A stretch of 64,000 nt of DNA from Candidatus Terraquivivens tengchongensis (GCA_023268355.1 JALNJK010000004.1:1-64000); one strand, 5' to 3'. Shown: positions 49,039-58,399, numbered from the stretch's first letter. Notes: a model not told the origin generated them from the letters alone. Translations and numbers: made by a program.

Positions 49039-50268
49039 TTAGAATAACGTGGTTTTACCTTCCAAAACTATCCTCGTTATATCTTTGATGTTCCTCAGCC
49101 CTTCCTTCACTATTTCTGTAATTTCATAATTTAAGCTGTTTTCGCTGCACCCAGTCAACGGTATGTATTCAACAGAGACGACCTGAGGTTTGTCTATCGG
49201 TTTCCCTATCTGGCTTAAAATCTTCACGTAGACTTCCTCGACACTTTTTGTCTCTTCGTATATTCTTTCTGCCATCAACCTAGCAGCAACGTTGTATATC
49301 TTCCCAACATGCGATACAGGGTTCTTCCCGGCGGTTGCCTCTAAAGACATTTGCCTGTTCGGTGTTATGAGACCATTAACCCTGTTGCCCCTACCCGTGT
49401 TGCCATCATCGCCAGCCTCCGCGGAAGTCCCAGTAACCGTTAGATATACGATATCTTCTCCCGGATGTTTGCCGATTATATCGGCCGTATTCACGTAAAC
49501 TTCAACATCAAAATCGCTAGCATGCTTTGAGGCTAGGTCTAGGACCTTATCCCTTATTGCTTCCTTCGTCGCTTTATATTCGTCTATATTATGCGTAAGG
49601 CTGCTAACTATGCCGTCTGCAACCGTTAAGCGTATCTTCCTGCCTATTCGCAAACCCATAACCTTGCAATCTTCTCCGCTGGCAGGAATTTCCCTTTTGA
49701 AATCCTTTGAATTTATCATCCTTTCGCACTCATAGACGAGCTTTTCAAGCTGGGTCATGGGAGCATAGCCTACGCCGAACGAAGTATCATTCGCTAACGG
49801 CATGTCATCGGTTGCCTCCACGATCGCCTTAAGGTCAGCTGAGCCTTGCCTCACCTTGAAGTCTATCACTACGTGCTTCTCAGCGTCAAGGAACCTGAAG
49901 TTTTTCTTGATAAACTCTTTAACTGCTTCCATCATTATGTCCTCTACTGGTATCTTCGTCTTACCTGTTGGACTGTTCACTTCTACCGTCGCACGACCTG
50001 CCACCAATATGTAAATTGGTACCTCAACAGTGCCACCACCAAACCTCGGAACCGCCTTGCCTCCGACCAACAGACCTTTGTCAACGTTATGGTGCAATAT
50101 TTTCCCAAAGTTTTGTAGATAATATTTCGAGAGTGCCACGCTTGCAGCTTCACATGCTGAATCTATCATGTAATCTGGGTGACCCAACCCTTTTCGCTCG
50201 ACGAACTCGCAGACATGTTCGCTAACAGGTTTATGCTTCAGCGGTTCAATGATTATGTTGCCGTTCAT
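49039..50268 (-). CDS. mat: S-adenosylmethionine synthetase, archaeal type
   Basis: A 409-aa archaeal MAT, a family with little similarity to bacterial MetK. 'VERKGLGHPDYMIDSACEAA' is the N-terminal signature; 'HHNVDKGLLVGGKAVPRFGG' and 'VYLTVTGTSAEAGDDGNTGR' hold substrate- and metal-binding residues; 'NRVNGLITPNRQMSLEATAG' and 'KNPVSHVGKIYN' complete the match. It makes SAM from methionine and ATP, supplying for example TiaS-independent tRNA methylation and the radical SAM Elp3. A - strand TATA (TTTATACTATA, near 50303-50293) and a 6-bp palindrome lie upstream. Confidence 0.95.
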   Translation of the reverse strand: MNGNIIIEPLKHKPVSEHVCEFVERKGLGHPDYMIDSACEAASVALSKYYLQNFGKILHHNVDKGLLVGGKAVPRFGGGTVEVPIYILVAGRATVEVNSPTGKTKIPVEDIMMEAVKEFIKKNFRFLDAEKHVVIDFKVRQGSADLKAIVEATDDMPLANDTSFGVGYAPMTQLEKLVYECERMINSKDFKREIPASGEDCKVMGLRIGRKIRLTVADGIVSSLTHNIDEYKATKEAIRDKVLDLASKHASDFDVEVYVNTADIIGKHPGEDIVYLTVTGTSAEAGDDGNTGRGNRVNGLITPNRQMSLEATAGKNPVSHVGKIYNVAARLMAERIYEETKSVEEVYVKILSQIGKPIDKPQVVSVEYIPLTGCSENSLNYEITEIVKEGLRNIKDITRIVLEGKTTLF

Positions 50269-50281
50269 GTCAACCCCGCCT

Positions 50282-50297
50282 ACGTTAAGCGTAACGT
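50282..50297 (-). promoter_or_regulatory. Palindrome between the TATA box and start of the SAM synthetase gene
   Basis: ACGTTA-AGCG-TAACGT, two 6-bp arms with a 4-nt spacer, overlapping the region where transcription should start. A candidate operator or short 5' hairpin; no known regulator site recognised. Confidence 0.35.
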
Positions 50298-50323
50298 CTA
50301 TAGTATAAATCTAATGCTCACTA

Positions 50324-50575
50324 TTAATCCTCTAAAACGGGAGTTAATTGTATGTAGATTATGTTGTTTCCGCGTATTAGGACTTTTGAGTACTTTACCT
50401 TCTTCCCGTCTCCTTGATACTCAGCAGCTTTTTCGATTACAAGGTTCATGTAGCCGTCACACTCTACCATTGTTCCACCGTAAACTAAGTCGTTCTTTAG
50501 GACAACTTTAATGGGCTTATTAAGGTATTTAGTAATGACTGTCAAAGGTCTCTCGATTGTTGGCATGCAAATCAC
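50324..50575 (-). CDS. Sm-like archaeal protein (SmAP/Lsm)
   Basis: An 80-83-aa Sm-fold protein. Sm1 is 'KPIKVVLKNDLVYGGTMVEC' with 'DGYMNLVIEKA' (G-x-x-x-x-x-D-x-x-M/L-N), and Sm2 is 'YSKVLIRGNNIIYIQL' (I-R-G-N-x-I). Such proteins form heptameric rings on U-rich RNA. Start is either GTG 50575 or ATG 50566 ('MPTIERPLTVI'), the latter giving the usual SmAP N-terminus. It lies downstream of the zinc-ribbon membrane gene on the same strand, 32 nt apart. Confidence 0.93.
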   Translation of the reverse strand: MICMPTIERPLTVITKYLNKPIKVVLKNDLVYGGTMVECDGYMNLVIEKAAEYQGDGKKVKYSKVLIRGNNIIYIQLTPVLED

Positions 50576-50607
50576 ACGCTCTTATGTTTACATGATTTTA
50601 ATCATAC

Positions 50608-51306
50608 TTAAAGCTTTTTCGAAAGTTCCTTTGGAATCTCCAATTCACTGAAGCACACCTTACAAATATATACCTTATCAGTCAGCTTCTGTGGATTCTT
50701 TAAAGGAGCACCACACACTGGGCAACTTGGAAGGCTAGGATCTTCAACATAGATGGTGGTTCCGCATTCGATACATGCTTTTTGACCTAAAGGATTTATA
50801 GCCCCACAGGATGGGCATACCTCATCCCCGCCCATTGTAATCACTTTTATGGGAATCTTCTGTGGGACCTCTTGCTGTGGTGTTGGTGGAGATGTGGGCT
50901 GTTCCACTGATGCTTTGGTTATAACCTCTTCTAGCTCTTTCTCTATAGATTCAACAACCTCTTCAACATGCTTTACTGGCGGCTGTTGAGGTGTGGGCTT
51001 CCTTACTTGGGTCGGCCTGGCTACTGTTGGTGTTATAACCCTGGGCGTCGGCCTTGTCCTAATATATGAGGTGCTAGATTCTTGTGCATACCTGAGAGAT
51101 CTTACAAACGTTATTAATCCTATGAGGGTTACTATAAGGCCTGCGAACGAAAGTCCTAAATATATTGGTATGCCGCTCACAAACTCTGTTTCTAGCATTT
51201 TTAAAAAACCAAGTTCCTGAGAGTATACAATATAGAGAACTGTCGGAATGAGTGCAATCACTACGCCAACGACACATAAAACTATAGACGCTTTGCGAAA
51301 GCCCAT
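50608..51306 (-). CDS. Two-pass membrane protein with C-terminal zinc ribbons, unrecognised
   Basis: A 232-aa protein. Two hydrophobic segments (about 7-29 and 46-68) are followed by a long Pro/Thr/Gln/Glu-rich linker (about 75-160) and two zinc-binding modules: 'CPSCGAINPLGQKACIECGT' (163-182) and 'CPVCGAPL' plus 'CKVCFSEL'. The ribbons are probably cytosolic and may bind protein or nucleic acid at the membrane. I know no function. Same general build as the 196-aa protein at 27273-27863. Start ATG at 51306, 25 nt after rio2 ends upstream on the same strand. Confidence 0.65.
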   Translation of the reverse strand: MGFRKASIVLCVVGVVIALIPTVLYIVYSQELGFLKMLETEFVSGIPIYLGLSFAGLIVTLIGLITFVRSLRYAQESSTSYIRTRPTPRVITPTVARPTQVRKPTPQQPPVKHVEEVVESIEKELEEVITKASVEQPTSPPTPQQEVPQKIPIKVITMGGDEVCPSCGAINPLGQKACIECGTTIYVEDPSLPSCPVCGAPLKNPQKLTDKVYICKVCFSELEIPKELSKKL

Positions 51307-51331
51307 GCCGCCTTGACCCTATCGCTTTTTG

Positions 51332-52240
51332 TTATTCGTAATATATATTAATGCTTTTCCCGGTGATTTCTTCAATAATCTTCCCATATTCCGGAGGTAT
51401 ATTCCGAATGTTCCATTTTCTAGCAAAAAAACTCAGTATATTCCTAATATCCCTTTCCAAGTAAAGGGATGCCTGCGGATGTTTCCTTTCAACCCATTGA
51501 GGCCAGTCTATTAATATTATGTTGCCGTCGGCCTTAATCAAGACGTTATAGGCGCTAAGGTCTCTATGGACCACACCTGCTTCATAAGCGGATTTGATAG
51601 CGTCTATTATCTTTAACAAGACTTCTTCGGCATTATCGAGCTTAGAAAGCGAAGCAAGCTCAATACCCTCGAACAATTCGGTTACTACAACATGTCTCGT
51701 TCTATAAACTGGTGTAGGGACTGGCACTTTCCCCTTAAGCATCAATAAAGCTTTAAACTCCATACGCGCCGCCCTGATTGATGCCTCTAGGTAGTTGTGG
51801 ACTCTAACCAAGGATTCTCTAACTCTTTCGTACTTTTTAAAGCTCGGCCTTCCAATCCTGAAAAACTTTACCGCGAACCTCTTCCCTTCACGACTTATTG
51901 CATCATAAACATCGGCCTCTTTTCCCATACCTATGGGCATGCCCAGCCCGGATATTATCCCCTTTGAGGAGAGCGTCCTTAGGGCAAGAGCATCCAAACC
52001 AAGATAATTTAACACGTACGCTGCCTTCTTACCTCTTGGACTCCATATAAGCCTCAGATAATGAAGTTTGTTCAAACTTCGTTCCAATTTTGCCTCGCTA
52101 AAGTTAACTGACTGTAAGATGACTTGATACGGAACTTCACGAAATTTTGTTAAATTCCTTTCCATGATTGAAAGGATATAATAATCCTCCTCTGTAAGCT
52201 CACCAAACCTTTTAACAAGTTCGTGTAAGGGTAATGACAT
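51332..52240 (-). CDS. rio2: RIO2-type serine/threonine protein kinase
   Basis: A 302-aa atypical kinase. The N-terminal winged helix (about 1-90, 'LTEEDYYILSIMERNLTKFR') is specific for Rio2. The kinase domain has the P-loop 'GLGMPIGMGKEADVYDAISR' (G-x-G-K-E-S/A-D), 'FAVKFFRIG' lysine, catalytic loop 'VVHRDLSAYNVLI' and metal motif 'IILIDWPQWV' (I-D-x-P-Q). Rio2 drives late small-subunit maturation, the same step as Nob1 and Fap7-like proteins encoded at 14-16 kb. It begins 15 nt after the ileS stop on the same strand. Confidence 0.95.
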   Translation of the reverse strand: MSLPLHELVKRFGELTEEDYYILSIMERNLTKFREVPYQVILQSVNFSEAKLERSLNKLHYLRLIWSPRGKKAAYVLNYLGLDALALRTLSSKGIISGLGMPIGMGKEADVYDAISREGKRFAVKFFRIGRPSFKKYERVRESLVRVHNYLEASIRAARMEFKALLMLKGKVPVPTPVYRTRHVVVTELFEGIELASLSKLDNAEEVLLKIIDAIKSAYEAGVVHRDLSAYNVLIKADGNIILIDWPQWVERKHPQASLYLERDIRNILSFFARKWNIRNIPPEYGKIIEEITGKSINIYYE

Positions 52241-52255
52241 GTCACCAGGCTACTT

Positions 52256-55200
52256 TTATTCTTTACTTAAAGCTATTATTACTTGCATCTGGTCTATTTT
52301 CCATTCCTTTTTGTAAAGTTGTCCTTTTGATTCGAATGGCTGTTCATGTATCTTTAACTTTGTTCTTGTTTCTTCCTCGATATAATCGCTCATCTTCTCA
52401 ACAACTTCAACAAGTTCTCTAGAGTCAGATGTTAACATGCATTCAACAACTTTATCGATATCAAGCCCTATTTCCCTACGCATGACTTGTATCCTCCTTA
52501 TCAGCTCGTTGGCTAATGACACCAATCTTATGACCTCTGTCTCGGTCAAGTCAACATAAACCCCAGCAAAGCGCCCATCCTCATAGCTCAAATTCTCCGG
52601 TACTTCATCGAAGAAATTTACGTCATGATTCGTTAGTTCGATCACCGTCCCATCTTGAAGTGTAACTTTTGCGACACCATTATTTATTATGTCTTCCTCA
52701 AGCTTTTCGGCTGGAACCGAACGGATTGCCTTTAGGACGTCGCCGAGTCTTGGGCCAAACTTAGGGCCAAGGGATGAAAGAACGGGTGTAGCCTTCCTAC
52801 GTAGCCAGTCTGGTCTTTCATTCACATCTAGTATGATAAGCTCTTCAGTATTGGCTTGAGACTTCAGATAATCTTTAAACTGGCTCAGAGCCTGTTTTAC
52901 CTTCAAAGTCTTTGGAATTAACGTTACGGACTTAACTGGCCACCTGAGCTTTCTTCCTGCTTTCTGCCTTGCCGCAAGTATGCTACTCAACACGGATTGT
53001 ACTATGTCCATGTTGTCCTCCAATTCTTGGTTTATGAACTCCTCGTCAACCCTCGGCCACCTTAATAGGTGGACACTCTCCGGGTCATCCTTTTGTTTTA
53101 TCGCAAAAAACAGGTATTCAGACAGATATGGTACAAAGGGTGCCAGCAAGGCCACCAATTTTCTTATCAAATAAAAGAGCACAGAATATGCCGTAAGCTT
53201 TTCCACAGTCACCTTCTCCACCCATATCCTACGTCTTATGCTCCTAATGTAAACGTGACTTAAGTCTTCCACGATAAAGCTCCTGAGAGCTTTGGCGGCC
53301 GTGTATATCTCCAAATCCTCAAGCGAATTTGTCACGAGCTTTACTAAGGAGTTTATCTTTGATAATATCCATTTATCAACAACGTCAGCATACTTCAACA
53401 TCGCCTCCACTCGGTACCTCTCCGGGTCAAATTTATCGAGATCAAAGTAAGTCTTTACGAAAGTAAAGACGTTCCAAAGTATGTTCAACTCCTCGGCAAC
53501 TCTATCAATCTCTGCCGGCACGAAGTTGATCGTATCCCAGGGTTTAGCTTTTGAAACAAGGTATAGCCTCAGAGGGTCAACACCAAAATTCTCGAAAGCG
53601 TCCATGGCCCATATCACATTTCCTTTAGACTTTGACATTTTCTTACCTTCGCTATCTAGTACGTGACCTTGGTTAAGCACAGAGTTGAAGGGTGTTCTCC
53701 CGAAGTAGAGCACTGATGTGAAGAGAAGTGTATAAAACCATCCCCTGGTCTGGTCTATGGCTTCAGTTATGAAATCATAAGGGAATAACTTTTCGAACAA
53801 ATTTTTGTTTCTTAAATAATCAACGCTTGCGAAATGAGCTACGCCGGAATCTAACCAAGTATCCAGGACGAACGGCTCCCTTTTCATCTCGCCGCCACAA
53901 TTTTCACACTTGAAAACTACCTCGTCTATCCAAGGTCTTAAGAGCCTGATATTTTCAGGTTTCTTTATGGCACTTTCAAGTTCGGCTTTGCTACCTACGA
54001 CTCTCTTAGCTCCACAGTTTGTGCAGATCCAGACTGGTAGTGGCGTACCCCATACTTTTGTTCTTGATATACACCAGTCCTCTGCACCAGCTATCCAGTC
54101 TCCAAATCTACCCATTCCAGCCCATTGGGGCTGCCATCTTACTTTCTTGTTCTCTTCTAACATCTTCTCCTTAATTTTGTCTATCTTAAGAAACCACTGA
54201 CGGCTTGCTAGATATATAAGTGGACTTCCGCATCTCCAGCAGAATGGATATGTATGAACAATCTTTCCCACCCTTATTAACAGACCTTTTGACTTTAAGT
54301 CCTGTAACACCCGTTCACCGGCTTGCTTGAAATACATGCCTGCGTATGTACCGCCCTCCTCCGTGAATGTGCCGTTTGGTCTTATTGGACAGAATATTGG
54401 TATACCCAATGACTTTCCAAGCTCGAAGTCCTCTGGTCCGTGCGCTGGCGCGACGTGTACACATCCTGTCCCTTCGGTCATAGTAACAAACTCTGCGGCC
54501 ACTATCGTGTGAGCTGGACTCTCGTGCTCTTTATGCACAGGAACTTCTTCAGCAAGTGGGTGCCAATAACCTTCACCTACGAGCTCCGACCCTTTTATTC
54601 TTTGAACTACATTGTAACTTTCCACACACATGTCGTTCATCGCTCTTTCTAGCGCATCTTCACCAACTATCCATATTTCGTTTCCAACTTTACATCTGAC
54701 GTATTCTGCGTTTGGGTTTACTGCAACAACCTCATTCCCTGGAAGCGTCCAAGGCGTCGTCGTCCATATCACAACATATTCGTTTTTGTTCCGTTTAAGG
54801 GGGAACTTTACGTATACAGATGGATCTTCTACTTCTTCATAACCTTGCGATACTTCATGTGAAGAAAGTGGTGTCTCACACGAAGGACAGTAGTGAACAA
54901 CCTTAAAGCTCTCGACCAGGTTGCCATCTTCATATGCCTTCTTAAGTAAGGTCCAAACATGCTCCATATAGCTCTCCTTTCTCGTTTCGTACGCATTTTC
55001 GTAGTCAAGCCAAAGTGCAAGCCTCTCAGAAGCTCTCCTCCAATGGTCTATGTAAAAGTCTACAATTTTATTGGCCTCCTCGACGAACCGTTCGAGACCA
55101 AAAGTTTCTATATCTTTCTTAGATGTAAAGCCCAGCTTTTTCTCAACTTCTAGCTCTGTGGGCAACCCCAAGCAGTCCCAACCAGCCCTCCTCCAAACAT

Positions 55201-55438
55201 TCAGCCCTTTCATCGTCTGATACCTGAGCACTATGTCTTTGTATACCCTGCCCCTAGCGTGCCCTACATGCATGAAACCGTTTGCCGTCGGTGGCCCCTC
55301 TAAGAAGGAAAATATAGGTGCGTTTTTATTACTCTCGAAAACCTTCCTTTGAATATCCCTCTCACGCCACCAATTTGCCACAGTTTCCTCAACTTTCTTA
55401 GGATCGTATCTACCCTGGAAAAGTGACAAATAGATCAC
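52256..55438 (-). CDS. ileS: Isoleucyl-tRNA synthetase
   Basis: A 1060-aa class I synthetase. 'PTANGFMHVGHARGRVYKDI' is the HIGH motif, 'VIWTTTPWTLPGNEVVAVNP' starts the editing domain, 'GTGCVHVAPAHGPEDFELGK' is its catalytic part, 'YPFCWRCGSPLIY' and 'CTNCGAKR...CENCGG' are zinc sites, and 'EGKKMSKSKGNVIW' is KMSKS. The anticodon-binding and C-terminal domains finish the protein. Start is GTG 55438; TTG 55429, with GGGGTG 8 nt upstream, is an equally good alternative ('MSLFQGRYDPKK'). A hairpin-like CATCCC/GGGATG pair lies just upstream at about 55456-55476. Confidence 0.95.
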   Translation of the reverse strand: MIYLSLFQGRYDPKKVEETVANWWRERDIQRKVFESNKNAPIFSFLEGPPTANGFMHVGHARGRVYKDIVLRYQTMKGLNVWRRAGWDCLGLPTELEVEKKLGFTSKKDIETFGLERFVEEANKIVDFYIDHWRRASERLALWLDYENAYETRKESYMEHVWTLLKKAYEDGNLVESFKVVHYCPSCETPLSSHEVSQGYEEVEDPSVYVKFPLKRNKNEYVVIWTTTPWTLPGNEVVAVNPNAEYVRCKVGNEIWIVGEDALERAMNDMCVESYNVVQRIKGSELVGEGYWHPLAEEVPVHKEHESPAHTIVAAEFVTMTEGTGCVHVAPAHGPEDFELGKSLGIPIFCPIRPNGTFTEEGGTYAGMYFKQAGERVLQDLKSKGLLIRVGKIVHTYPFCWRCGSPLIYLASRQWFLKIDKIKEKMLEENKKVRWQPQWAGMGRFGDWIAGAEDWCISRTKVWGTPLPVWICTNCGAKRVVGSKAELESAIKKPENIRLLRPWIDEVVFKCENCGGEMKREPFVLDTWLDSGVAHFASVDYLRNKNLFEKLFPYDFITEAIDQTRGWFYTLLFTSVLYFGRTPFNSVLNQGHVLDSEGKKMSKSKGNVIWAMDAFENFGVDPLRLYLVSKAKPWDTINFVPAEIDRVAEELNILWNVFTFVKTYFDLDKFDPERYRVEAMLKYADVVDKWILSKINSLVKLVTNSLEDLEIYTAAKALRSFIVEDLSHVYIRSIRRRIWVEKVTVEKLTAYSVLFYLIRKLVALLAPFVPYLSEYLFFAIKQKDDPESVHLLRWPRVDEEFINQELEDNMDIVQSVLSSILAARQKAGRKLRWPVKSVTLIPKTLKVKQALSQFKDYLKSQANTEELIILDVNERPDWLRRKATPVLSSLGPKFGPRLGDVLKAIRSVPAEKLEEDIINNGVAKVTLQDGTVIELTNHDVNFFDEVPENLSYEDGRFAGVYVDLTETEVIRLVSLANELIRRIQVMRREIGLDIDKVVECMLTSDSRELVEVVEKMSDYIEEETRTKLKIHEQPFESKGQLYKKEWKIDQMQVIIALSKE

Positions 55439-55582
55439 ACCCCACTTTATCGTCGTTCATCCCTTTTGAAGGGGATGTTAAATTTGGCGGTACATTTCAC
55501 CTGCACGGATGGGGGTTAGTTGTATAATATAGCTTTTCTTTCCATAATGCTTTTACGATGGTTAAGGTAATATGAATAATGC

Positions 55583-56278
55583 TTGACCGAGCTTTTAAAA
55601 TTAGACCTATGGCCGGCAAAGGTGGTCAAGAGATTATCCAGGGTTACTGTGCTGATAGAATATGGGGGCAAGAGGTTTAAGGCCCAAATTAGGAATACTG
55701 GAAGGCTACTGGACCTGATATATCCTGGTTCAGATGTATTAATCCAGTTCAGATATGGAGGTATAACCCGTGCCTCAATTGTCGGAGTAAAAGTCGCTAC
55801 AGGTGTTGTACTGGTGGATACGTATCTTCAGGCCAAGAGCTTCGAGATAGCGTGCAGTCTCAACAAGATCTCATGGCTACCACCATACCAGATAATGAGG
55901 AAGGAGGTAAGAGTAAAGTGCTCAAGGATAGATTATGAGCTTTATGCAGAAGGTCTGGGGAAGGGATACTTAGAGCTCAAATCCGCCGCTTACTTCTCGG
56001 ACGGATATGCCATGTACCCTGATTCTCCTACTTTAAGGGGAAGAAGGCATATCCTATTAATGAAAGAGTTGGCAAGAAGTGCTAGAAGCATCATAACGTT
56101 CGTTGCAACACATCCGTTAACCATAGGCTTCAAACCATGCGAGTCAGGAGACGCCATAGTCGCAAAGCTTCTACGCGACGCCAAACTACACGGTGTAGAA
56201 TTAAGGGCGGTGAAGATATGTATGACGGATGAGAACACGATAGTCCTTGACGATGATAATCTTCCGGTATATGTTTAG
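55583..56278 (+). CDS. sfsA: SfsA-family protein (sugar fermentation stimulation protein homologue)
   Basis: A 231-aa SfsA. 'FKAQIRNTGRLLDLIYPGSD' is the N-terminal OB-like part (A-H-x-x-N-T/S-G-R-L-x-x-L), 'RIDYELYAEGLGKGYLELKS' and 'YAMYPDSPTLRGRRHILLMK' are the catalytic-like nuclease-fold region with D/E and K, and 'FKPCESGDAIVAKLLRDAKL' 'HGVELRAVKI' the conserved tail. Proposed to be a nuclease or DNA-binding protein; the role is unsettled. TTG start at 55583; TATA 'TATAATATA' at about 55522-55530. It converges on tatC. Confidence 0.92.
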   Translation: MTELLKLDLWPAKVVKRLSRVTVLIEYGGKRFKAQIRNTGRLLDLIYPGSDVLIQFRYGGITRASIVGVKVATGVVLVDTYLQAKSFEIACSLNKISWLPPYQIMRKEVRVKCSRIDYELYAEGLGKGYLELKSAAYFSDGYAMYPDSPTLRGRRHILLMKELARSARSIITFVATHPLTIGFKPCESGDAIVAKLLRDAKLHGVELRAVKICMTDENTIVLDDDNLPVYV

Positions 56279-56290
56279 AGTAACTGTTGC

Positions 56291-57169
56291 TTACTTAAGA
56301 GCCCTATCACATTTCGGGCAAAATACATCGTCTGGTGAAACCTCCGCACCACAGAACTTACACTTAAGTTCACCATACAGTTCTCTAAACCTCTGCTTCT
56401 CATACCTCCTCCCAATAAGTAGCGCAATTTCAAACATCACAACGAGGGGTATGAACAATATGAAGTTACCAGCTACTCCACCATCCGGTGTGATGAATGC
56501 CACAATTATGTACATAAATATGTAGATGTACCTCCTATATTTTTTAAACGGAGCAGTTCCAACTATGCCAAATCTGATGAGGAGAATGAGCACTACAGGA
56601 AAGGTAAAGACGATGCCCGTGGCTAAGGCAGTAAAGAAGACCATCGTATAAAAAGATATGGCAGTAACGGTCGCTTCTATCTTAAACATCACGGCAAATA
56701 ATACTAAGAACTTCATCAAGGCTGGTAGTACGAAAAGTAGCGCGAAAGCAACACCAACGAAAAATAGGACTATAAATGCTGTCAGGAATGGGTAAATGAG
56801 CCTCCTTTCATGAGGATAAAATGCAGGGTTAACGAAAGCATATATCTCATAACCAACGACGGGCATGCTGACAAGGAGCCCGAGTAGCATTGAAGCCACG
56901 ATCCAAATCTCAAAGGGCGATGAAAGTTCACCAGCTATCAGTTTCACACCCTCAGGAAGTACGTAATCATTAACTAATGCGAGAATTCTCGCTATAATGG
57001 GTTCGTACATTTCTAAGAACTGGATGGGATTTGTGATGAGCGCAACAGGGTCTGCTGGAAACACCATCATGAATATCGTCGTGACGAATACTGCTATGAG
57101 TATGCGCTTGAGCCTTGTACTTAGCTCTCTAACGTGGTCCCAGAAAGGAGCCTCCTTACCAGACGTCAG
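56291..57169 (-). CDS. tatC: Sec-independent translocase TatC, with CTG start and C-terminal zinc ribbon
   Basis: A 292-aa TatC, core of the twin-arginine translocon. The N-terminus 'FWDHVRELSTRLKRILI' is the conserved cytosolic TatC opening and lies upstream of every ATG/GTG/TTG in the frame; the first such codon (ATG 57070) would delete it. CTG 57169 with GGAGGTG (complement of 57174-57180) 4 nt upstream is the likely start; an in-frame TAA lies about 75 nt further up. Six membrane helices follow, with 'AFVNPAFYPHERRLIYPF' and 'FRFGIVGTAPFKKYRRYIY'-like loops and 'IVAFITPDGG'. Residues about 265-287 add 'CKFCGAEVSPDDVFCPKC', a zinc ribbon not usual in TatC. No tatA is visible nearby. Confidence 0.9.
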   Translation of the reverse strand: MTSGKEAPFWDHVRELSTRLKRILIAVFVTTIFMMVFPADPVALITNPIQFLEMYEPIIARILALVNDYVLPEGVKLIAGELSSPFEIWIVASMLLGLLVSMPVVGYEIYAFVNPAFYPHERRLIYPFLTAFIVLFFVGVAFALLFVLPALMKFLVLFAVMFKIEATVTAISFYTMVFFTALATGIVFTFPVVLILLIRFGIVGTAPFKKYRRYIYIFMYIIVAFITPDGGVAGNFILFIPLVVMFEIALLIGRRYEKQRFRELYGELKCKFCGAEVSPDDVFCPKCDRALK

Positions 57170-57259
57170 ATTGCACCTCCGGCTTTTTTGCTCAATATTC
57201 AGGAATGTTATTAAGATAAATGTTTTGTAGAAAGGAGTCCATTAATTCGTTAGCAAAAT

Positions 57260-58399
57260 TCATTGATAACCTATCTTACGGAGTCGCTCTTCTAATGCTC
57301 CGGCAGCATGAAGATCTATGCCATTAACCTTAAAGAACATGACATTTAGGATGGCGTCGTATACTTTAACTGTCTTCTCAACGCTCAGGTTTCCCATATT
57401 GGCGATCCTTATGAGCGATCCCTTCATGCTTCCCATACCGCCGGCGGCTATCACGCCGTGCTTAATCCTGAGCTCTTTAAGGACTTCAGAATCCGTTACA
57501 CCGCTTGGCAGTGAAATTGAGATGATTGTGGGTGACCTGTATTCTTTCTCTGCGAACAGATTTACGTTAGCTTTCTCGAGAGTTTCGTAAATGGCGTTAG
57601 CGAAGTCTATATGTCTCTGTATCCAACGATTTGCTCCGTACTCTAAGACGATATTAAGCGCTTCATCCATTCCATACATTAGGTTAACTGCTGGTGTGAA
57701 AGGTGTCTCACGATTATCTTCATAAAATTTCTTGTATTTTATGAGGTCAAAGTAGAAAGGCCTTCTAGAACTCCTGATCTTGTGCCACGCCTCTTCGCTC
57801 ACGGTTATTATCGATAGACCAGGCGGGCCAGCATAACACTTCTGACTGCCGACAACACAAACATCTATGCCCCAAGCGTCAACCTCAAGCGGTACCCCTC
57901 CAGCAGCAGATACGGCATCCACTGCGACGAGAACACCATGCTCTTTACACGTTCTGACAATTTCTTTAAAATCTTTGCTCATCGTACCGGTAGAGGTTTC
58001 ATTGTACACAAGCAACGCTACGTCATATGTCCTTTCGTCGAGCGCTCTTTTGATTAGTTCAGGGCTTGGAGCATTTTGCGGTTTGATGTTTATGTAAGTA
58101 ATTTCAGCCCCGTAGAACTTTGCAGCTTCAGCAAACCTCTCGGAGAAAACACCGAATACCGGCGATAACACTTTGTCACCCTTGTTTATTATGTTCGACA
58201 CAGCACACTCTATACCGCCTGTGGCGGAACATGCAAGAACAAATACGCTCCCATCAGTTTTGAACAACTTCCTAAACTTCTCGACTAAAGAAGTATAAAG
58301 CTCCCGAAGCTCAGGTCCTCTATGGCTGATCACCTGCTTGGACATAGCAGCGAGGACGCGTTCGTGAAGCTCCGTAGGACCGGGTGTTACCAGCAACAT
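57260..58399 (-). CDS. Class V aminotransferase (serine/phosphoserine, alanine-glyoxylate type)
   Basis: A 379-aa PLP enzyme. 'LLVTPGPTELHERVLAAMS' is the class V opening; 'ACSATGGIECAVSNIINKGD' and 'VYNETSTGTMSKDFKEIV' contact PLP; 'VDAVSAAGGVPLEVDAWGID' and 'VVGSQKCYAGPPGLSIITVS' carry the D and catalytic lysine. Archaeal members (for example in Methanocaldococcus) act as broad-specificity enzymes that include phosphoserine aminotransferase activity. Divergent from trpB2 and serA, it could supply phosphoserine or serine. The start ATG at 58399 lies 62 bp from two TGTACA boxes. Confidence 0.88.
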   Translation of the reverse strand: MLLVTPGPTELHERVLAAMSKQVISHRGPELRELYTSLVEKFRKLFKTDGSVFVLACSATGGIECAVSNIINKGDKVLSPVFGVFSERFAEAAKFYGAEITYINIKPQNAPSPELIKRALDERTYDVALLVYNETSTGTMSKDFKEIVRTCKEHGVLVAVDAVSAAGGVPLEVDAWGIDVCVVGSQKCYAGPPGLSIITVSEEAWHKIRSSRRPFYFDLIKYKKFYEDNRETPFTPAVNLMYGMDEALNIVLEYGANRWIQRHIDFANAIYETLEKANVNLFAEKEYRSPTIISISLPSGVTDSEVLKELRIKHGVIAAGGMGSMKGSLIRIANMGNLSVEKTVKVYDAILNVMFFKVNGIDLHAAGALEERLRKIGYQ

